Numbered from the stretch's first letter, positions 7,213 to 14,924 are shown. The stretch: DNA of 17,574 nt from Syntrophales bacterium (GCA_023231165.1 JALNVY010000024.1:1-17574), one strand, 5' to 3'. Numbers and translations: made by a program. The notes: generated by a model from the letters alone, not told the origin.

Positions 7213-7220
7213 TTTCATTT

Positions 7221-7868
7221 ATGTTTACCGGCATTATCCAGGCTAAGGGAACATTGGCGCAAATGATCAGACAGGGAGAAGAGGCCCTGTTGACCGTTAG
7301 TACCGATCTTCCTCTCGATGACATCAAGATCGGAGACAGCATCGCCGTCAATGGAGCCTGCCTTACGGTAACACAGAAAAAGACGAAAGGTTTTTCCGCG
7401 GATGTCTCTGCCGAAACCCTGGCCAAGACCAATCTGGGGCTATTGAAGACCGGCGATTCCGTGAATCTCGAAAAGGCCCTGCGTCTTACGGATTTTCTGG
7501 GTGGACATCTTGTTTTGGGACATGTGGATGGTCTCGGCAGGATAGTAGAAAAGACCGTCCGGGCAAAGTCCGTGCTCTTCACATTTGAAGTCCCGGACCA
7601 GCTCATGAAATACATCGTGGAAAAGGGATCCATTGCCGTCGACGGGATCAGCCTTACGGTCAATCGTTGTGTGCGGAATCAATTCCATGTTAATATGATT
7701 CCTCATACTGCCCAGGGAACAACTCTGGGTTTGAAAAGGGTATCGGAACCGGTGAATATAGAAACGGATATCATCGGTAAGCACATAGAAAAGTTAATGA
7801 TGAACAATCGCGGCGGCAACTCGCATGTAGATTGGAAGTTATTGGCAGAACACGGTTTTTTGAGGTGA
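7221..7868 (+). CDS. ribE: Riboflavin synthase, alpha subunit
   Basis: A 215-residue enzyme that dismutates two 6,7-dimethyl-8-ribityllumazine molecules into riboflavin and a pyrimidine. It begins with the invariant M-F-T-G-I-I-Q and shows the two lumazine-binding repeats: about 1-97 with V-N-G-A-C-L-T-V and G-G-H-L-V-L-G-H-V-D-G at the junction, and about 98-195 with V-D-G-I-S-L-T-V-N and I-P-H-T. It starts 9 bp after nrdR. In Geobacter-like operons ribD lies between them, but here there is no room for it. Its C-terminal coding end contains the ribosome-binding site of ribBA (GAGGTGA overlapping the TGA), suggesting coupling. Confidence 0.96.
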   Translation: MFTGIIQAKGTLAQMIRQGEEALLTVSTDLPLDDIKIGDSIAVNGACLTVTQKKTKGFSADVSAETLAKTNLGLLKTGDSVNLEKALRLTDFLGGHLVLGHVDGLGRIVEKTVRAKSVLFTFEVPDQLMKYIVEKGSIAVDGISLTVNRCVRNQFHVNMIPHTAQGTTLGLKRVSEPVNIETDIIGKHIEKLMMNNRGGNSHVDWKLLAEHGFLR

Positions 7869-7871
7869 ACA

Positions 7872-9068
7872 ATGGGTGTAAGTACAATAAGTGAAGCCAT
7901 TGAAGACATTCGCAATGGCAAGATGATCATCCTCGTTGATGACGAGGACCGGGAAAACGAGGGCGACCTGTGCATGGCCGCCGAATTTGTAACCCCCGAT
8001 GCCATTAATTTTATGGCCAGGCATGGCCGGGGGCTGATTTGCCTGACCATGACGGAAGAACATGCCGATCACATGCATCTAATGCCGATGGCGAGGGATA
8101 ACCGCTCTCGTTTTGGCACGGCTTTCACCGTATCCATCGAGGCCAAGAAGGGAGTTACCACGGGTATTTCGGCATTTGATCGCGCCACTACCATTCGCGC
8201 CGCTGTGGCCGATGGCGCCAAGGCCGATGATCTGGTCAGTCCCGGACACATCTTCCCTATCCGGGCAAAAAAGGGCGGTGTCCTCGTAAGAACGGGGCAA
8301 ACGGAAGGGTCCGTTGATCTGGCTCGCATCGCCGGGCTCAAGGCGACCGGTGTCATCTGTGAAGTAATGAAAGACGATGGCACCATGGCCCGCATGCCCG
8401 ATCTGGAGATTTTCGCCAAAGAACACGATTTGAAGATTGTCACGATCGCCGATCTCATCGATTTCCGCATGCAGCATGAATCCATGATTCACCGTGTGGC
8501 CACCGCCGATATCCCCACCCATTACGGAGGGATGTTCAAAATGACTGTCTATGAAAACGATGTGGATGACACGCAGCATGTCGCCCTGGTAAAGGGGGAT
8601 ATCAAGCCGGAAGATGAAGTTCTGGTGCGCGTCCACTCTGAGTGCGCCACGGGAGACGTCTTTGGATCGGCGCGTTGTGACTGTGGAGATCAGCTCCACC
8701 GGGCAATGGAAATGGTGGATCAGGAAGGAAAAGGCGTGATCGTTTACATGCGGCAGGAAGGCAGAGGTATCGGCTTCGTAAACAAGATCCGGGCCTATGC
8801 CCTCCAGGATGAAGGGAAGGATACCGTCGAAGCTAACATCGAACTCGGATTCAAGGCCGACTTGCGGGATTACGGGATCGGCGCTCAGATCCTGGCCGAT
8901 CAGGGGGTGCGGAAAATGCGGCTTATGACCAACAATCCCAAAAAAATTGTGGGACTCAATGGTTACGGCATCACTATCACCGGCCGGGTGTCGATTGTCA
9001 TCGAGCCCAACGAAAACAACATCCGTTACCTGACGACGAAAAAGACAAAAATGGGGCACCTGATATAA
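7872..9068 (+). CDS. ribBA: Bifunctional DHBP synthase / GTP cyclohydrolase II
   Basis: A 398-residue fusion for both entry points of riboflavin synthesis. Residues about 1-200 form DHBP synthase, which makes dihydroxybutanone phosphate from ribulose-5-phosphate: D-D-E-D-R-E-N-E-G-D at 23-32, P-G-H-I-F-P, and D-D-G-T-M-A-R. Residues about 205-398 form GTP cyclohydrolase II: zinc ligands Cys258, Cys269 and Cys271, then R-Q-E-G-R-G-I-G. One oddity: the family motif G-H-T-E, whose His is a metal ligand in E. coli-type RibB (His153), reads G-Q-T-E here (Gln143). This may be a clade variant or may affect the first activity. The gene begins 3 bp after ribE. Confidence 0.96.
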   Translation: MGVSTISEAIEDIRNGKMIILVDDEDRENEGDLCMAAEFVTPDAINFMARHGRGLICLTMTEEHADHMHLMPMARDNRSRFGTAFTVSIEAKKGVTTGISAFDRATTIRAAVADGAKADDLVSPGHIFPIRAKKGGVLVRTGQTEGSVDLARIAGLKATGVICEVMKDDGTMARMPDLEIFAKEHDLKIVTIADLIDFRMQHESMIHRVATADIPTHYGGMFKMTVYENDVDDTQHVALVKGDIKPEDEVLVRVHSECATGDVFGSARCDCGDQLHRAMEMVDQEGKGVIVYMRQEGRGIGFVNKIRAYALQDEGKDTVEANIELGFKADLRDYGIGAQILADQGVRKMRLMTNNPKKIVGLNGYGITITGRVSIVIEPNENNIRYLTTKKTKMGHLI

Positions 9069-9089
9069 ATTTATCAATGGAGGCTGAGC

Positions 9090-9554
9090 ATGCCAAAAAT
9101 TATCGAAGGAAAAATTATTGCCAAAGGGATGAAGTTTGCCGTCGCTGCAAGCCGATTCAACGATTTTATCTCCAGCAGACTCATCGACGGGGCCGTTGAT
9201 GCCTTAACAAGGGCCGGAGCAGATGAAAAAGACATTCAGCTCTTCAAGGTTCCCGGGGCCTTTGAACTGCCTATAACTGCGAAAAAACTGGCAAAAAGCG
9301 GCCGTTATGATGCCGTTATTTGTGTCGGAGCGGTGATTCGCGGGGCGACACCCCACTTCGAATACGTCAGCGCCGAGGTATCCAAGGGAATAGCCAGCGT
9401 GGGACTCGAAACCGAGATCCCTGTCTCCTTTGGCGTCTTGACAACGGATACGATTGAACAAGCCATCGAGCGGGCAGGCACCAAGGCAGGCAACAAAGGC
9501 TGGGATGCCGCCATGGCCGCCATCGAAATGGTAGATCTGTTCAGAAAGATCTAA
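9090..9554 (+). CDS. ribH: 6,7-dimethyl-8-ribityllumazine synthase
   Basis: A 154-residue lumazine synthase that joins dihydroxybutanone phosphate with the ribityl-aminopyrimidine. Typical motifs are S-R-F-N-D-F near the N-terminus, V-P-G-A-F-E-L-P, G-A-V-I-R-G-A-T-P-H-F-E with catalytic His89, and P-V-S-F-G-V-L-T-T. Family members assemble as pentamers or 60-mer capsids; the form here cannot be read from sequence. GGAGG (9079-9083) lies 6 bases before the ATG. It lies between ribBA and nusB, as in many bacteria. Confidence 0.97.
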   Translation: MPKIIEGKIIAKGMKFAVAASRFNDFISSRLIDGAVDALTRAGADEKDIQLFKVPGAFELPITAKKLAKSGRYDAVICVGAVIRGATPHFEYVSAEVSKGIASVGLETEIPVSFGVLTTDTIEQAIERAGTKAGNKGWDAAMAAIEMVDLFRKI

Positions 9555-9563
9555 GACAAGCCC

Positions 9564-10010
9564 ATGCAAGAAAGAAGAAGGGCGCGGGAATTTGCCTTAC
9601 AGGTCCTGTATGGAATGGATCTCCAAGACCGGAATGTATCTGAGATCCTAGATTTTTTTTGGTCAATACTGGAAAACCACGAAGATTTGGGGAAGCAACT
9701 TCCACGAGATGAAGGGGCAAAGCAGTTCGCCCTCCATCTCGTACAGGGTACCTGGGAAAATATCGATCAGATTGATAGCATTATCCGAAATTACTCGGAG
9801 CATTGGTCCTTGGAGCGGATGTCGAGGGTGGACAGGAGTATTCTCAGAATGGCCGTGTATGAAATTCTCTTCTGTGAAGATATTCCCCCGAAAGTCTCTC
9901 TGAACGAGGCCATCGACCTGGGAAAATTATACGGATCGGAAAATTCCGGGGCCTTTATCAATGGCATCCTCGACGCACTCTATTTGGATAAACTGGCAAA
10001 AAATCCTTGA
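9564..10010 (+). CDS. nusB: Transcription antitermination factor NusB
   Basis: A 148-residue all-helical RNA-binding protein that, with NusE (S10), acts in rRNA antitermination. Family marks are R-R-R-A-R-E-F-A-L-Q-V-L-Y at the start, R-M-S-R-V-D-R-S-I-L-R-M-A-V-Y-E and N-E-A-I-D-L-G-K-L-Y-G, with G-A-F-I-N-G-I-L-D near the end. It starts 9 bp after ribH and its Shine-Dalgarno is weak, so coupling to ribH is likely. It is the last gene of the long cluster. Its TGA stop lies inside an exact TTGACA that may be the -35 of the metK promoter. Confidence 0.95.
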   Translation: MQERRRAREFALQVLYGMDLQDRNVSEILDFFWSILENHEDLGKQLPRDEGAKQFALHLVQGTWENIDQIDSIIRNYSEHWSLERMSRVDRSILRMAVYEILFCEDIPPKVSLNEAIDLGKLYGSENSGAFINGILDALYLDKLAKNP

Positions 10011-10034
10011 CAATGTGTTTTTGTGTGATAGAAG
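10007..10034 (+). promoter_or_regulatory. Candidate promoter for the riboswitch-metK unit
   Basis: An exact TTGACA (10007-10012), overlapping the nusB stop, is followed after 16 bases by TAGAAG (10029-10034, 4 of 6 consensus bases). Transcription would begin near 10041, just before the first riboswitch stem. The position is well suited; the -10 is weak. Confidence 0.45.
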
Positions 10035-10040
10035 ACCGGA

Positions 10041-10093
10041 CACAGCGGTGATTTAAAGGTAAATTGCTCCGCTCTATAAATGTGCTAAAGCAC
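10041..10093 (+). promoter_or_regulatory. SAM-II-like riboswitch aptamer upstream of metK
   Basis: The leader has a short stem AGCGG (10044-10048) / CCGCT (10069-10073). The loop opens with TGATTTAA and ends with TTGC, and is followed by ATAAATGT and GCTAAAGC (10084-10091). The order and wording of these blocks closely follow the SAM-II pseudoknot aptamer known from environmental and alphaproteobacterial sequences (TGATTTAA, TTGC, ATAAATGT, GCTAAA). One base is missing before GCTAAA, and the pseudoknot pairing partners do not all match the type sequence, so a related class such as SAM-V is possible. The downstream gene makes SAM, which fits feedback control. The call comes from memory of the motif, not a covariance search. 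Confidence 0.75.
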
Positions 10094-10110
10094 TGATGGT
10101 GATTGAATCT

Positions 10111-10139
10111 AACCCGTGCTTGCGCATGGGTTTTTTTTT
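10111..10139 (+). terminator. Intrinsic terminator in the metK leader (attenuator)
   Basis: The stem CCCGTGC (10113-10119) / GCATGGG (10124-10130), with one G-T pair and the loop TTGC, is followed directly by nine T (10131-10139). It stands between the riboswitch and the metK ribosome-binding site, so it should act as a premature terminator. AAGCAC (10088-10093), part of the conserved 3' block of the aptamer, is exactly complementary to GTGCTT (10116-10121) in the terminator's left arm, a possible antiterminator of 6 bp. Confidence 0.85.
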
Positions 10140-10173
10140 GCCGATAACCTAATTCCTAAAAAGGAGATAAACT

Positions 10174-11349
10174 ATGCAGATTTCTTCGGAAAGCATCAAG
10201 ATTGGTCATCCGGATGTGGTGGCGGACATCATTGCCGCCAATGTCATCGCGGCAATCCTGGATGAGGAAAAAAAATTGGGTATGGACCTCAGCAACATGC
10301 CTCATTGCGGCATCGAGGTATTCCTTGGCAAAGGGATCTGCCTCGTAGGGGGTGAAGTCAGGACCAGGGTTTACGTAGATATCGATAAAATCGCCCGGGA
10401 TTCAGTCCTGGATATTGGATACAACCACGCCGCTGTGGGTCTCAATGGTCATCTCATGGGCGTCCTTAACGCCATTATCCCCCAATCCCCTGACATTAAC
10501 GTCGGTACGAGCATGGAACTGAACAAGTGTAAAGAAATAGGCGCCGGAGACCAGGGGATCATGTATGGCTTTGCCTGTGATGAAACACCGGAACTCCTTC
10601 CCCTGCCCTATGTGCTGGTAAGCAGACTTATGCGCGCTTTTGAAGACTGCCAGGACCCGATCTTCGCACCCGACGGCAAGGGACAGGTTTCCATAGATTA
10701 CGATGAGAAAACGGGTAAGCCGAAGCGTCTGGTCAAGGTTCTAATGTCCAATTCCATTGACTACCGCTACGTCAAGGGAAGCAAGAACACGGTCAAAGAT
10801 CGGGCCAAAAAGATTGCCTTTGAATGTCTGAATGACTGGGTCGACAAGAAGACGGAATTTCTCTTCAACCCGACGGGAGAATGGAACGCCCTCAATTCCT
10901 GTAGTGCCGCTGATTCAGGAGTAACGGGGCGCAAGCTGGTCGTGCAGTTCTATGGCGGTTATCCGGGCGCACAGCTTGGAGGTGGATCGGTCGTAAATAA
11001 ATCACCGGAAAAGGTTGACTGTTCCGCCGCCTTCGGAGCCCGTTATGTGGCCAAGAATATCGTCGCCGCCGGTCTGGCGGCAAAATGCTCCATCCAGTTG
11101 GCTTACGCCATCGGCATCGCCAAGCCTTTTTCAATCTATGTCAACACCTTTGGGACCGGCGTCATTTCGGACGGCAAACTGGAGAAAATCATTGAAGATT
11201 GTTTTGATCTGACTCCCGGGGGAATGATCACCCGTTTCGGACTTCTAAATGCCAGTGTCTACAGGGGTATCCCCAAAACATTGTTCATGGACGGATATAA
11301 ATGGGAAAAGACGGATATGGCCAAGCAACTTAAAAAGGCAGCAGCGTAA
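10174..11349 (+). CDS. metK: S-adenosylmethionine synthetase, divergent form
   Basis: A 391-residue methionine adenosyltransferase that makes SAM from methionine and ATP. Conserved elements include G-H-P-D at 11-14, L-V-G-G-E, G-Y-N-H, Q-S-P-D-I-N, the adenosine-loop motif G-A-G-D-Q-G-I-M-Y-G, T-G-R-K and a K-V-D pair near residue 283. Several normally invariant places differ: the residue after G-H-P-D is Val15 rather than Lys, and the usual G-G-G-A-F-S-G-K-D loop reads G-G-G-S-V-V-N-K-S. The overall length and order are normal and key His, Asp and Lys positions are kept, so I expect an active enzyme from a divergent clade. AAGGAG (10161-10166) is 7 bases before the ATG. Control is by the riboswitch leader. 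Confidence 0.9.
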   Translation: MQISSESIKIGHPDVVADIIAANVIAAILDEEKKLGMDLSNMPHCGIEVFLGKGICLVGGEVRTRVYVDIDKIARDSVLDIGYNHAAVGLNGHLMGVLNAIIPQSPDINVGTSMELNKCKEIGAGDQGIMYGFACDETPELLPLPYVLVSRLMRAFEDCQDPIFAPDGKGQVSIDYDEKTGKPKRLVKVLMSNSIDYRYVKGSKNTVKDRAKKIAFECLNDWVDKKTEFLFNPTGEWNALNSCSAADSGVTGRKLVVQFYGGYPGAQLGGGSVVNKSPEKVDCSAAFGARYVAKNIVAAGLAAKCSIQLAYAIGIAKPFSIYVNTFGTGVISDGKLEKIIEDCFDLTPGGMITRFGLLNASVYRGIPKTLFMDGYKWEKTDMAKQLKKAAA

Positions 11350-11375
11350 ATAAACAAATCTAACAGCTTATTGTG

Positions 11376-11422
11376 AAGGGGCTTCGGGTGCCGGGTTAAT
11401 CCCGGCGGCGTGGCCCCTTTTT
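11376..11422 (+). terminator. Rho-independent terminator after metK
   Basis: The outer stem AAGGGGC (11376-11382) / GCCCCTT (11413-11419) encloses an inner stem GCCGGG (11390-11395) / CCCGGC (11401-11406) with loop TTAAT. A T-run (11418-11422) follows. It separates metK from leuS, which therefore needs its own promoter; I saw no convincing one in 11423-11490. Confidence 0.88.
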
Positions 11423-11493
11423 CATGTTGTTCTTTATTGAAAACATTCTTCTCCTGTGTTACTGAAAGATAAAAACCATTCTGGGAGTAGTCT

Positions 11494-14082
11494 ATGAACG
11501 CTAAATACACCCCTCAGCAGATTGAAGAGAAGTGGCAGCGGCACTGGGAAACAGGCAAGACCTTCTCGGTGAAGGAAGACTCGCAAAAGAAAAAGTACTA
11601 TCTCCTGGAAATGTTTCCCTATCCTTCCGGGAAAATCCATATCGGACACGTCCGGAATTATACCATCGGCGATGTCGTTGCCCGCTATAAGCGGATGCGG
11701 GGATTCAATGTCCTCCATCCCATGGGCTGGGATGCTTTCGGTATGCCGGCAGAAAATGCCGCCATTGCCCACGGTATCCATCCTTCCGTCTGGACAAATG
11801 AAAATATCGCTCACATGAAAAAACAGCTCAAGCGCATGGGGTTCAGTTACGACTGGGACCGGGAAATCTCCACATGCGAGCCTGAATATTATCGATGGGA
11901 ACAACTTTTTTTCCTATGGATGTACCAGAAAGACCTCGTTTACAAAAAAACTTCCATGGTCAATTGGTGTCCCGACTGCCAGACCGTCCTGGCCAACGAA
12001 CAGGTAGAGGCAGGACTCTGCTGGCGCTGCTCAAACGAAGTATCCCCAAGAGAACTGGATCAGTGGTTTTTCCGAATCACCGCTTATGTGGAAGAACTGC
12101 TGGAGCGCTGCGATCACCTTCCCGGCTGGCCGGACAGGGTCCTCACCATGCAGAAGAACTGGATCGGGAAGAGCCACGGATGTGAACTCTCCTTTCCCAT
12201 GTCGGACGGCAAAGGGGACATAAAGGTTTTCACGACCCGCCAGGATACGATTTTCGGCGCAACCTTCATGCTCATCGCCGCCGAGCACCCCCTGGTTATG
12301 GAACTGGTCAAAGGGAAAGAACGGGAAGATGAGGTCAGGGAATGGGTTGATAAGATCAAGAAACACGACAAGGTTATGAGAACCTCCGATTACTACGAGA
12401 AAGAAGGTATCTTTCTCGATACCTATTGTCTCAATCCGGTTACAAAAAACAAGATGCCCATTTATGCCGCCAATTTTGTCCTCGCTGATTATGGCACCGG
12501 CTGCGTCATGGCGGTGCCTACCCATGATCAGCGGGACTTTGAATTCGCGAAAAAATACGATCTACCCTTGATTGTGGTCATTCAACCGCCCAAAAAGGTC
12601 CTGAATGTCCATACCATGACGGAGGCCTACGTAGAAGAAGGCATCCTCGTCAATTCCGGTCCCTTCAATGGCATGGAAAACATGAAGGCCCTGGATAAGA
12701 TTGCCGAATATCTGGAATCTCTGGGCCGTGGCAAGAAGACTATCCAGTACCGCCTGCGGGACTGGGGAATATCCAGACAGCGATACTGGGGCACCCCCAT
12801 TCCCGTAGTTTACTGTGAGAAGTGCGGGGCGCTGCCGGTGCCCGAGCAGGACCTGCCCGTTATTTTACCCAGAGATGTGAAGCTCACCGGTGAAGGCGGA
12901 TCGCCCCTTGCGAAGCATGAGACCTTTGTAAAAACGTCATGCCCCAATTGCAACGGGCCGGCGCGCCGGGAAACAGATACCATGGATACCTTTGTCGAAT
13001 CATCATGGTACTTTGACAAATTTTGCTGTGCAGCCTTCAATGATAAACCAGGACTAGACCGGAAGGCGCTTGATTACTGGATGCCTGTGGACCAGTACAT
13101 CGGAGGCATCGAACATGCCATCCTCCATCTTCTGTATTCAAGGTTTTTCACCAAGGTACTAAGGGACTTCGGGGTCATCGGCGTTGATGAACCTTTTACC
13201 AACCTGCTGACCCAGGGCATGGTCTGCAAGGAAACAATGAAATGCCGTCAGCATGGTTATCTCTTCCCGGACGAGGCCAAGGAAGGCCGGTGTATCCATT
13301 GCCAGGAGGAGGTTGTCATCGGCAAGACGGAAAAAATGTCCAAATCCATCAAGAATGTTGTCGATCCCGATTATCTTATCGAACGCTATGGCGCCGATAC
13401 CGCCCGGATATTCTGCCTCTTCGCCTCCCCTCCGGAGAAAGACCTGGAATGGAGCGACCAGGGGGTGGAAGGCTCCTATCGCTTCCTCAACCGAACATGG
13501 CGCATCGTTACGGACTATCTCGATGACATCAGGGACGTTGCTCCCTTTGATGGTAGCAGTGTTCTCGACGGTGACTTGAAAAACCTGCGTCGAAAAACAC
13601 ACCAGACGATTCGCAAGGTTACCAGAGATATCGATGATCGCTTTCATTTCAACACGGCCATCAGCGCCGTCATGGAGCTTGTCAATGCCCTTTATCAGGT
13701 TCCCCGGCCGGCGAAGGATGATTTGACAGCCCTTTCGGTCATCAGGGAGACAGTTAACTCCCTGATGTTACTGCTGACACCCACGGTCCCCCATTTTTCC
13801 GAGGAACTATGGGAAATGCTGGGAAACAAGGTAAATACCGCTGATTCACCCTGGCCGGAATATGACCCCACCGTGGCCACGGAGGAGGAAATCACCATCG
13901 TCATCCAGATAAATGGCAAGGTGAGAGGCCGGATCTCCGTACCCATCGATGAGGAGGAAGAGTCAATCAAATCGCTGGCACGAGCCGATGAAAAGATTGT
14001 CAAGATGATCGAGGGGAAAACGGTCCTGAAAGAGATTTATGTACCCAGAAAATTACTAAATATTGTCGTCAAGGAGGGCTAA
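11494..14082 (+). CDS. leuS: Leucyl-tRNA synthetase
   Basis: An 862-residue class I synthetase charging tRNA-Leu. The ATP-binding signature is HIGH at 49-52 (P-Y-P-S-G-K-I-H-I-G-H) and the second is KMSKS at 614-618. Between them lie the CP1 editing domain, with T-R-Q-D-T-I-F-G-A-T and G-T-G-C-V-M-A-V-P-T-H-D-Q-R-D-F-E, and Cys-rich zinc segments (C-P-D-C, C-W-R-C, E-K-C-G, C-P-N-C, C-I-H-C). The C-terminal V-Q-I-N-G-K-V-R-G motif for tRNA contact is present. The length is normal. GGGAG (11483-11487) precedes the ATG. Its 3' end contains the AAGGAGGG that serves lptE. Confidence 0.98.
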   Translation: MNAKYTPQQIEEKWQRHWETGKTFSVKEDSQKKKYYLLEMFPYPSGKIHIGHVRNYTIGDVVARYKRMRGFNVLHPMGWDAFGMPAENAAIAHGIHPSVWTNENIAHMKKQLKRMGFSYDWDREISTCEPEYYRWEQLFFLWMYQKDLVYKKTSMVNWCPDCQTVLANEQVEAGLCWRCSNEVSPRELDQWFFRITAYVEELLERCDHLPGWPDRVLTMQKNWIGKSHGCELSFPMSDGKGDIKVFTTRQDTIFGATFMLIAAEHPLVMELVKGKEREDEVREWVDKIKKHDKVMRTSDYYEKEGIFLDTYCLNPVTKNKMPIYAANFVLADYGTGCVMAVPTHDQRDFEFAKKYDLPLIVVIQPPKKVLNVHTMTEAYVEEGILVNSGPFNGMENMKALDKIAEYLESLGRGKKTIQYRLRDWGISRQRYWGTPIPVVYCEKCGALPVPEQDLPVILPRDVKLTGEGGSPLAKHETFVKTSCPNCNGPARRETDTMDTFVESSWYFDKFCCAAFNDKPGLDRKALDYWMPVDQYIGGIEHAILHLLYSRFFTKVLRDFGVIGVDEPFTNLLTQGMVCKETMKCRQHGYLFPDEAKEGRCIHCQEEVVIGKTEKMSKSIKNVVDPDYLIERYGADTARIFCLFASPPEKDLEWSDQGVEGSYRFLNRTWRIVTDYLDDIRDVAPFDGSSVLDGDLKNLRRKTHQTIRKVTRDIDDRFHFNTAISAVMELVNALYQVPRPAKDDLTALSVIRETVNSLMLLLTPTVPHFSEELWEMLGNKVNTADSPWPEYDPTVATEEEITIVIQINGKVRGRISVPIDEEEESIKSLARADEKIVKMIEGKTVLKEIYVPRKLLNIVVKEG

Positions 14083-14083
14083 G

Positions 14084-14611
14084 ATGAAAATCGGCATCGC
14101 AACTCCCCGGATTATCATCCTCCTAACCATTCTCCTTATGCTGAGCGGCTGCGGCTACGGTTTCTCGCCCGGGGGGGAGTATATTGATCCTGATGTTAGG
14201 AAGATCTTCATCGAACCCTTCGCCAACCGGACTAGCCAAGCCAACCTGGAAGACACCATCCGCCTGGCCATCACCGACTGGTTCGTAAGGGGAAAACGGT
14301 TTCAGATCGTCAGTAGCGAGGATCAGGCCGACGCTATTTTCCGGGGCACGGTCAAAAGCCTTACGACAGCCCCTCTCTCCTCCCGGACAACAAACGTGGC
14401 CGCGGAAGAACGGATGACTTTAACGCTGGAACTATCCTTTGAGGACAGGAGGACAAAGAAAGTTATTTGGAAGGACAGTAATTTTCCCGGTTCTCAGGAT
14501 TACCCGGTGGCCAATGTCAACGATACGGAAATCGCACGCAGAAACGCCCTCTCAAAGCTTTCCAGGGATACCGCCGAGAGGGCATATCGCATGATGATGT
14601 CTGACTTCTAA
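14084..14611 (+). CDS. lptE: LPS-assembly lipoprotein LptE-like
   Basis: A 175-residue outer-membrane lipoprotein that in the family plugs the LptD barrel and helps place lipopolysaccharide in the outer leaflet. The N-terminus has a hydrophobic signal (I-I-I-L-L-T-I-L-L-M-L) ending in the lipobox L-S-G-C with Cys23 as the lipidated residue, followed by G-Y-G-F. The mature part has the LptE-like I-F-I-E-P-F-A-N-R-T and L-E-D-T-I-R-L-A segments. ATG at 14084 was chosen because AAGGAGGG (14071-14078) precedes it; an upstream TTG at 14063 is less likely. It starts 1 bp after leuS, as in the common leuS-lptE pair. Its stop directly touches the convergent rpsT stop. Confidence 0.85.
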   Translation: MKIGIATPRIIILLTILLMLSGCGYGFSPGGEYIDPDVRKIFIEPFANRTSQANLEDTIRLAITDWFVRGKRFQIVSSEDQADAIFRGTVKSLTTAPLSSRTTNVAAEERMTLTLELSFEDRRTKKVIWKDSNFPGSQDYPVANVNDTEIARRNALSKLSRDTAERAYRMMMSDF

Positions 14612-14884
14612 TCAGGCTGTGGCCTGGAGGGCGTTCACTTTCCTGGTTAATCGGGAAATCTTGCGGGAGGCGTTCCTCTTATGGAAAATGCCTTTTGCGG
14701 CAGCTTTGCTGATTTTGGGAATTACGGCAATGAGAGCCGCTTTGGCTCCATCCTGTTCCTTCTTCTCTACTGCCTTGACGATGGATTTAATTTCCGTTTT
14801 TACACTGGAACGGATAGACGCATTTAGCAGACGCCGGCTTTCGCTCTGCTTCATTCTCTTAATCGCTGACTTATGGTTGGCCAA
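14612..14884 (-). CDS. rpsT: 30S ribosomal protein S20
   Basis: A 90-residue basic S20 of the small ribosomal subunit. It begins A-N-H-K-S-A-I-K-R after the initiator and contains R-N-A-S-R-K-I-S-R-L-T near the end. The start is TTG at 14884 with AAGGAGGA (14891-14898) 6 bases upstream; the frame runs further upstream but that extension is not S20-like. E. coli rpsT also starts with UUG and is translationally autoregulated, so the same control is possible here. Its TGA abuts the lptE TAA with no spacer. Confidence 0.96.
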   Translation of the reverse strand: MANHKSAIKRMKQSESRRLLNASIRSSVKTEIKSIVKAVEKKEQDGAKAALIAVIPKISKAAAKGIFHKRNASRKISRLTRKVNALQATA

Positions 14885-14924
14885 AAAACTTCCTCCTTCA
14901 TCCTTATTCAATCAAGGGGACTCT

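Noticed and set aside
8079..9077. 332-codon minus-strand open frame across ribBA
   Set aside because: It lies wholly opposite the well-supported ribBA gene and its product has no recognisable family features.
11423..11493. Promoter or T-box leader for leuS
   Set aside because: TTGAAA at 11437 has no good -10 at proper distance, and 71 bases are too few for a T-box leader.
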